Part shown: positions 59,316 through 64,000 of the stretch, in pieces
How the letters are laid out: each line of letters starts with the position of its first letter
How positions within the stretch are numbered: the first letter of the stretch is position 1
Assembly (NCBI RefSeq): GCF_001654965.1
Contig: NZ_LXEV01000022.1
Location: 1-64,000 of the forward strand
Direction of reading: 5' to 3'
DNA: 64,000 bases
Source of the DNA: Proteus hauseri ATCC 700826
GTDB lineage: Bacteria; Pseudomonadota; Gammaproteobacteria; Enterobacterales; Enterobacteriaceae
The notes under the pieces: model-generated
Told to the model about the DNA's origin: nothing
The model's input: only the letters and a program-made list of their open reading frames with translations
Databases searched by the model: none
Made by a program: the position numbers and the translations under genes

Positions 59316-59347
59316 ATGCTGGGTTTATAGTGATATAAACCCAGCAT
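59316..59347. other. Perfect 14-bp hairpin between osmB and the small membrane ORF
   Basis: ATGCTGGGTTTATA and TATAAACCCAGCAT form a perfect stem around the 4-base loop GTGA. Neither side carries a good U-run, so it is not a typical terminator. It may process or protect the osmB mRNA 3' end. Confidence 0.75.
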
Positions 59348-59372
59348 AACACAAGAAAAATGGAAAATAGGG

Positions 59373-59594
59373 TTATTTTTTACCGACTTGATGACCGATA
59401 ACACCACCTAATACACCACCACCGATAGTACCTAAAGCGCTACCATCAGTTAAAATAGCGCCACCCACTGCGCCTGCACCAGCACCAATTGCTGTATTAC
59501 GATCACGTTTGCTCATATTAGAGCAACCGGTTATAGAGAAAAGAACTACAAAAACGACGATAAGTGAACTCAACTTTTTTGCCATGATATTCAT
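59373..59594 (-). CDS. osmB: Osmotically inducible lipoprotein OsmB
   Basis: The 73-residue product has a lipobox (FSITGC) and a glycine-zipper region. The stretch SNMSKRDRNTAIGAGAGAVGG is nearly the same as in E. coli OsmB, cited here as KRDRNTAIGAGAGAVGGA, and the C-terminus GGVIGHQVGKK also agrees. ATG 59594 was chosen because GGAG lies 9 bases upstream. OsmB is induced by osmotic and envelope stress (via RpoS and Rcs) in E. coli. Here it is in the terminus region, not next to yciH as in E. coli. Confidence 0.9.
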   Translation of the reverse strand: MNIMAKKLSSLIVVFVVLFSITGCSNMSKRDRNTAIGAGAGAVGGAILTDGSALGTIGGGVLGGVIGHQVGKK

Positions 59595-59820
59595 TTTTAT
59601 AAACTCCAAAACAAAGGACAATATAACGATATATCTATCGTATTATTACTGGCATCAGAATAATCGGGAAGCAAAGGGTGAAAGAATCTTAAAATGACAA
59701 CAATAAACATATATTTTAAATGCACTTTATCAAAATAATTTTGATAAATTGTATTATTATTTGATATTAAATTATCTAGTAACTGCTTTTTATAATCATA
59801 ATTAGGGTGAAAATAGCAAT

Positions 59821-60411
59821 ATGATCTTAATAAATAAAATAAAATCCCTTTCGGCACAATTTACCTCAAGTTATTTTGGTGTTGTGTTGGGTATGATTGG
59901 AACAGGCATGGCATGGCGATATGCGGCTCAAGAGCATGGCTATCCTTTTTATATTGGCGAAGGGTTTATTGGCATTGGCTGTGCTATTTGGCTGGCTTTA
60001 GTACTGTTTTTTCTTGTTAAATTTATCGGCAATAAACAAAGTATTATTGATGAGTTAAAACATCCTGTCGCCGGCGGATTTTTTAGTTTATTGCCTGCTA
60101 CGACCGTTTTAGTTGCGATAGGATTAAATCCATATTTTTCTATTATGCCATTAATCCTTTTTAGTGTAGGGGCTATTGCACAGTTATTTTATGCCTGCTG
60201 GTTAGTTGGCTATCAGTGGAAAGGTGAATATCCTAAAGCGGCCACAACACCCGTTTTATATTTACCAACAGTCGCTAATAACTTCATCTGTGCTATGGCA
60301 TGTGGTGTATTTGGTTTAAATGATTTGGGGATCCTCTTTTTTGGTGCAGGTGTGTTTTCTTGGTTAAGTTTAGAACCTGCAATATTAAAAAGAGTTACAA
60401 AAAGGTTTTGA
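59821..60411 (+). pseudogene. Truncated TDT-family transporter (TehA-like) lacking its C-terminal half
   Basis: The 196-residue frame matches the N-terminal part of the tellurite-resistance/dicarboxylate transporter (TDT, SLAC1-like) family: six membrane segments with SSYFGVVLGMIGTGMAWRYA near the start and LSLEPAILKR near the end. Full members have about ten helices and roughly 320 residues, so about 120 residues are missing. After LEPAILKR the frame runs into VTKRF and stops, and the next sequence belongs to a different gene. A deletion joining two neighbours is inferred. Function is probably lost. Confidence 0.7.
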
Positions 60412-60746
60412 GCGATTGCGGTAGAATAGTTTTGGGGTTTACCGCAATTATTGAAGTGATAAACGATCATAAATTTATTGAACATACCAAAGATAGTTTT
60501 TCCATTATATTTACAGTAACAGCCAAAGTGCCATATCAACGATGGGAATTTGATATGGAAAATGACAATATCAAAGGTCATTGGATTGGTGTTTTTACTT
60601 CTGATAATGGCGTCACTGAAATCGACTTTACTGAAGTTGTGGTATCTAAAAAGATTTTATTAAAACCCTTTATGAAGTGGTATTTGAAGAAAAGACAAAA
60701 AGCTTATATTCGAGATCTAGAAAAAGCATTGGCGAAAGAGCTTTAA
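60408..60746 (+). pseudogene. SRPBCC-family protein remnant lacking its N-terminus
   Basis: The downstream frame from about 60408 encodes about 110 residues resembling the C-terminal two-thirds of SRPBCC (START-like) proteins: HKFIEHTKDSFSIIFTV, VPYQRWEFDMENDNIKGHW and a final amphipathic helix KWYLKKRQKAYIRDLEKAL. The first 30-40 residues expected for the family are missing; no good start codon or ribosome binding site was found. Together with the truncated gene before it, this suggests one deletion of some 600 bases. It ends 70 bases before dif. Confidence 0.65.
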
Positions 60747-60817
60747 TTTAAAAAGAACTAACATAATCAACCAGCCCAAATTAGAGATTTTAGTGCTTAT
60801 CTCTATTTAGATATCAA

Positions 60818-60845
60818 GGTTCGCATAATGTATATTATGTTAAAT
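60818..60845 (+). other. dif: dif site (XerCD chromosome dimer resolution)
   Basis: The 28 bases match E. coli dif at 27 of 28 positions, differing only at position 4 (T for G). The XerC-side half is GGTTCGCATAA, the central region TGTATA, and the XerD-side half TTATGTTAAAT. It lies in an intergenic gap between convergent reading frames. With the nearby Ter site, tus and matS sites, this marks the chromosome's replication terminus. Confidence 0.96.
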
Positions 60846-60889
60846 TGAATATGACGGAGGACTAATAAAGATGTTGTTAATCCAGTTAA

Positions 60890-61588
60890 CTACACGATAT
60901 CGAAATGCTTGGCAAATATCTTATGCCCTTTTGCACTAATCGTAATTTCTCTATGACCTGGATGCCTTATAAGCCAACCTTGTTTTTCAGCGTGCATAAA
61001 AAAAAGCACTCCAACTTGTCCACCTAAATGAAAACGGCGTTCACTCCAATCTAAACATGGACAACAAATTTTTCTTGAGTTATTGAATTCAAAATTGAGG
61101 CCCATCTTTTTAAACTCTTCTAAACCTAACACTGTAATTTCTAATCCATTTTCTGTGATCCATTTTTTTTTGCAAAGTGAATCATAAATACTAACCGCAA
61201 TTTCACCGGCTAAATGGTTATAACAGGTTCTCGATTTTCTAAGATTTAATGGTGTTGTAATTTTGGCTTTTGAGATATTACTTACAGATAATCCCATAAT
61301 GCTTTCAATAACACTGGCAACTCTTTCATTAGCAAGTCGAAAATAACGATACTTTCCTTGTGAAATTACGGTAATTAACTGATTGTTCACTAATTTAGTT
61401 AAATGACTACTTGTGGTTGATGCAGATATTTCCGCTACTATGCTTAGCTCAGTCGCTGTCCATGCTCTTCCGTCCATTAAAGCACATAGTATTTTAACTC
61501 TAGAACTATCAGAAATAGCTGCTCCAATAGCAGCTATATAAGATTCTAATGTAGATTCATGTGTTATTTCTAAATTTAACTTTGTCAT
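60890..61588 (-). CDS. ArsR-type winged-helix regulator
   Basis: The 232-residue protein has an ArsR winged helix at residues 12-100 (GAAISDSSRVKILCALMDGRAWT, cited as ISDSSRVKILCALMDGR; WTATELSIVAEISASTTSSHL). The C-terminal part begins with LRKSRTCYNHLAGEIAVSIYD, a block shared with one ArsR subgroup of unknown ligand, and contains RKICCPCLDWSERRFHLGGQVG, cited as RKICCPCLDWSERR. These cysteines could bind metal. Its target is unknown. Its stop lies 44 bases from dif. Nearest candidate targets are the DMT gene at 61754 and unseen loci. Confidence 0.85.
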   Translation of the reverse strand: MTKLNLEITHESTLESYIAAIGAAISDSSRVKILCALMDGRAWTATELSIVAEISASTTSSHLTKLVNNQLITVISQGKYRYFRLANERVASVIESIMGLSVSNISKAKITTPLNLRKSRTCYNHLAGEIAVSIYDSLCKKKWITENGLEITVLGLEEFKKMGLNFEFNNSRKICCPCLDWSERRFHLGGQVGVLFFMHAEKQGWLIRHPGHREITISAKGHKIFAKHFDIV

Positions 61589-61753
61589 TTATAATTCTCC
61601 ATGGCTCTATACCCTATATAAATTAAATAATAGAAATATTAAGGATTTCTAGTCCATCAATTTTAACCAACTGATTGTAAAGCAATAATTGGCAGTAATA
61701 TTATGTGAATATTCTTGAGTTATATTTTACCAACATGTTTTTGTTTTAAAATA

Positions 61754-62224
61754 TTATTTCCTTGAAAATTGGACGCATAAAACACCCAAAATAACTAACC
61801 CAATACCAAAAATCTTGCTTAATGGAATTGAGCTTTGGTTCATACCAAACCAACCAAATTGCTCTATAAGCGCTGAAATAATCAATTGCCCAGCAATAAC
61901 CATAACAAAAAAGGTCGTACTGCCGATTTTAGGGACTAAAATTAATGCAGAAGTAAGGTACAGCATACCAGCAATACCACCAAACCAGATCCATATTGGT
62001 TGACTAAAAATTTCTACACTAAAATTAGGTCTTGGTACTTTAAAAATAAATAGTAACGGAATTAAAACCATAATGCTGACTAATAATGATATTGCACTTG
62101 CCCATAATGGATGGCCTAATTGGCGTGCTAAGATAGCATTGCTTGCGGCTTGAATTGGAACAACTGCACCTGCAAGTAGTGCAAATATTGCGAGTAAAAT
62201 CCCTGATAATGAAAGAGTTGACAT
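61754..62224 (-). CDS. Small DMT-family transporter (YdcZ/DUF606 type)
   Basis: The 156-residue membrane protein has about five helices, the size of half-EamA DUF606 proteins such as E. coli YdcZ (149 residues). Recognisable parts are AVVPIQAASNAILARQLGHPLWAS (cited as PIQAASNAILARQLGHP) and GTTFFVMVIAGQLIISALIEQFGWFG (cited as TFFVMVIAGQLIISALIEQF). Such proteins are thought to dimerise. The substrate is unknown. A LysR gene is divergent with a 103-base gap and is likely its regulator. Confidence 0.88.
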   Translation of the reverse strand: MSTLSLSGILLAIFALLAGAVVPIQAASNAILARQLGHPLWASAISLLVSIMVLIPLLFIFKVPRPNFSVEIFSQPIWIWFGGIAGMLYLTSALILVPKIGSTTFFVMVIAGQLIISALIEQFGWFGMNQSSIPLSKIFGIGLVILGVLCVQFSRK

Positions 62225-62327
62225 AAAAACCTCACGATTAATGTTTTATCAATAATGATTTAGCATCATATTAGTGAGCGGTCTCAACATTGGGAAATGA
62301 ACAATTTTATAAGGTGGTATTCGTAGC

Positions 62328-63236
62328 GTGAATAACTTAAGAAAATTAGATTTAAATCAAATGGTTACTTTGTTCTTTTTGTTAAGAGAACGTCATGTTA
62401 GCAGAGCTGCGGAGCTACTACATAAAAGTCAGCCAGCGGTTAGCCACTCCTTAAATCATCTTAGAGAATTGTTTCAAGACCCCCTTCTTATTCGTCATAA
62501 TGGCCAATATCAATTAACAAGCAAGGCCGAATCATTATATCAGCCATTAGCTCAAGCATTAATACAGCTAGATGGCATTATTGAGCAGCAAGATTTTAAA
62601 CCTATTCATTGCCAGCGACGATTTAATATTGCGATGTCAGATTATGGTGCGGCTCTTATTTCCATAAAATTAATTCATTATTTATGTACATATGCACCAG
62701 ATGTGGATATTAAAATATGGCATTGCAGTCGAGAAGAAATGCAAAGTAAATTACATGAAGGAAGTTTAGACCTTGCATTTGGAGTATTTAACTCATTAGA
62801 TTATACACTGCGCTCTCAGTCGATATTTACGGATAAGTTAGTCAGTGTTATGGATAAATCGGTTTATCCTAAATTAACGATTAGCTTAACTGATTGGCTT
62901 TCATACCCTCATATATTAGTTAGTATGAAACCTTTCGATGCCAATGAAATTGATCATCACCTTCAATTAATTAATCAACAGCGCCGTATCGCTATTACAG
63001 TACCTTATTGGCAGATAGCCCCTCAATTATTAGAGAAGACTAATCTTATTCTTACAATAGCGCAAAAAGCGATCCCTAAAGATATGATTGAAAATTTTTC
63101 TATTTTTAAACCTCCTTTTGATATTCCAGCCTTAGAATTTCAAATGATATGGCATCAGCGCAGTGATAATGACAGCGCATTAAACTGGTTAAGAGAAACT
63201 ATTATTAACCTTTTAAAAGATGAAACTAAAGAGTAG
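62328..63236 (+). CDS. LysR-family transcriptional regulator
   Basis: The 302-residue protein begins with GTG at 62328. Its helix-turn-helix is at residues 22-45 (RHVSRAAELLHKSQPAVSHSL, cited as VSRAAELLHKSQPAVSHSL). An effector-binding domain follows (FNIAMSDYGAALISIKLIHYL, and VDIKIWHCSREEMQSKL). The sequence resembles the NodD/LeuO/YbeF branch. The shared divergent promoter region with the DMT transporter gene suggests it controls that gene. The ligand is unknown. Confidence 0.88.
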   Translation: MNNLRKLDLNQMVTLFFLLRERHVSRAAELLHKSQPAVSHSLNHLRELFQDPLLIRHNGQYQLTSKAESLYQPLAQALIQLDGIIEQQDFKPIHCQRRFNIAMSDYGAALISIKLIHYLCTYAPDVDIKIWHCSREEMQSKLHEGSLDLAFGVFNSLDYTLRSQSIFTDKLVSVMDKSVYPKLTISLTDWLSYPHILVSMKPFDANEIDHHLQLINQQRRIAITVPYWQIAPQLLEKTNLILTIAQKAIPKDMIENFSIFKPPFDIPALEFQMIWHQRSDNDSALNWLRETIINLLKDETKE

Positions 63237-63313
63237 CAATAATCTCATTATATCAATAACGATATGGGCTAATTTATCAAGCTGTATCGTTTTTAATATC
63301 TATTTCACTTCAA

Positions 63314-64000
63314 CTACTTTCCATTACGGATCTTGCTGATTAAGCTAATTTTTAGCTCTTTAGAAATAAAACTTGCTTCAATTGCGTCTATATTACATTG
63401 TTGGAAATCCTCTTTATTCCAACCAAAAACATCATGTAGTAGTTGATATTCTTTATTTAATGTTGTATTTGCTACAGTTCTAGCATCAGTATTAATATTT
63501 AATTTAACACCCTTCTTTTTTAATTTATCGACAGAATGTTGTTCTATCGTATTGTATACATTGCAGATAATATTACAGCTAGGACAAACCTCTAATAAAA
63601 TATTATTATTTTTAAGTTTTTCAATAACGGTCATATCTTCAATACTTCTTACACCATGACCAATACGCGTTACTTGCAGTTTATCTAATGTTTCACTTAC
63701 GCTTTCAGCGCCTTTCGCTTCACCTGCATGAGCAATAAGGTTACTACCTGCTTTTTTTACATAATCAAAAGCGGCAATATGATTTGCTAACGAAAAATGT
63801 GCTTCGTCTGCGGCTAAATCAAGGGCAACAACACCTTTATGTTGATAATCGACCACTAATTTAGCTGTTTGCATACTTTGTGCTTTATTAAAATGGCGAA
63901 GCGTACAAAGAATCAATCTTGCTTGAATTTCTTGTTTTTGAGCAGATGCGTTCATTGCATTAATAACAATTTCAACGACCTCTTTTGCTGTTAAGCCGTT
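63314..64000 (-). CDS. Adenosine deaminase-family protein, second copy (N-terminus beyond window)
   Basis: The frame is still open at position 64000, so the N-terminal zinc-binding HxH part is outside the window; the ATG at 63955 is internal. About 228 residues are visible. They contain LDLAADEAHFSLANHIAAF, NLIAHAGEAKGAESVSETL (catalytic HAGE), RIGHGVRSIED and NINTDARTVANTTLNKEYQ. The NTDARTxxNTTL pattern differs from NTDDP of the Add at 44386 and is like that of other bacterial adenosine deaminases. It could act on adenosine or a related nucleoside. Confidence 0.85.
   Translation of the reverse strand, partial: NGLTAKEVVEIVINAMNASAQKQEIQARLILCTLRHFNKAQSMQTAKLVVDYQHKGVVALDLAADEAHFSLANHIAAFDYVKKAGSNLIAHAGEAKGAESVSETLDKLQVTRIGHGVRSIEDMTVIEKLKNNNILLEVCPSCNIICNVYNTIEQHSVDKLKKKGVKLNINTDARTVANTTLNKEYQLLHDVFGWNKEDFQQCNIDAIEASFISKELKISLISKIRNGK

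Noticed and set aside
59597-59857. Minus-strand frame upstream of osmB (86 codons)
   Set aside because: Very AT-rich, no ribosome binding site, and it covers the probable osmB promoter.
60213-60581. Minus-strand frame across the TDT/SRPBCC junction
   Set aside because: Both plus-strand frames show clear family motifs; the antisense product has none.

Overview
The window looks like about 64 kb from the replication-terminus region of a low-GC enterobacterium of the Morganellaceae, most likely Proteus. This is inferred from gene content and order shared with Escherichia coli (trp-yciV-yciO-rluB-btuR-yciK-sohB-yciN-topA-cysB-acnA-ribA-pgpB-lapAB-pyrF-yciH, then rnb, nth-rsx, add, ydgA, fumC-tus, mlc-bioD2, ydfG), the AT-rich sequence, and separate trpG and trpD genes. 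No rRNA, tRNA, insertion sequence, prophage or CRISPR array was seen.

Layout. Positions 1-7.4 kb hold the end of a BON-domain lipoprotein gene and a complete leftward trp operon (trpE-G-D-CF-B-A) with a TrpR operator, a leader peptide with Trp codons and an attenuator. Positions 7.5-18.5 kb hold housekeeping genes: RNase AM, rluB, btuR, sohB, topA, sodC and others. Positions 18.5-25 kb hold cysB, acnA, a candidate Evf-type virulence factor, and an AT-rich hexapeptide-repeat gene followed by a decayed copy of its 5' end. Positions 25-32 kb hold an orphan MetQ-like lipoprotein, ribA, pgpB, lapAB, pyrF, yciH and kptA. Positions 32-41 kb hold rnb and the rsxABCDGE-nth operon, with 129-bp tandem repeats in rsxC. 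Positions 41-51 kb hold ydgK, ydgJ, a YfeH-type transporter, adenosine deaminase, a VWA protein, ydgA and fumC. Positions 51-61 kb are the terminus core: tus with a Ter site in its promoter region, a perfect LexA box before a tiny hydrophobic ORF, ynfM/ynfL-like genes, mlc, bioD2, osmB, a deletion-fused pair of gene remnants, and a dif site at 60818-60845. The right end holds an ArsR-type regulator, a small DMT transporter with a divergent LysR gene, and a second adenosine deaminase that runs off the edge.

The chromosome-maintenance elements fit together. Four perfect matS sites (MatP), one Ter site with tus, and a near-consensus dif site (XerCD/FtsK) lie in one window. The Ter site is oriented to stop forks arriving from the dif side, as TerB does in E. 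coli. The most novel-looking items are the LexA-controlled micro-ORF beside Ter/tus, the Evf-like protein with a single cysteine, the hexapeptide-repeat gene with its decayed neighbour, and the isolated VWA protein. All names rest on reading the sequence from memory of the families; no database search was run.
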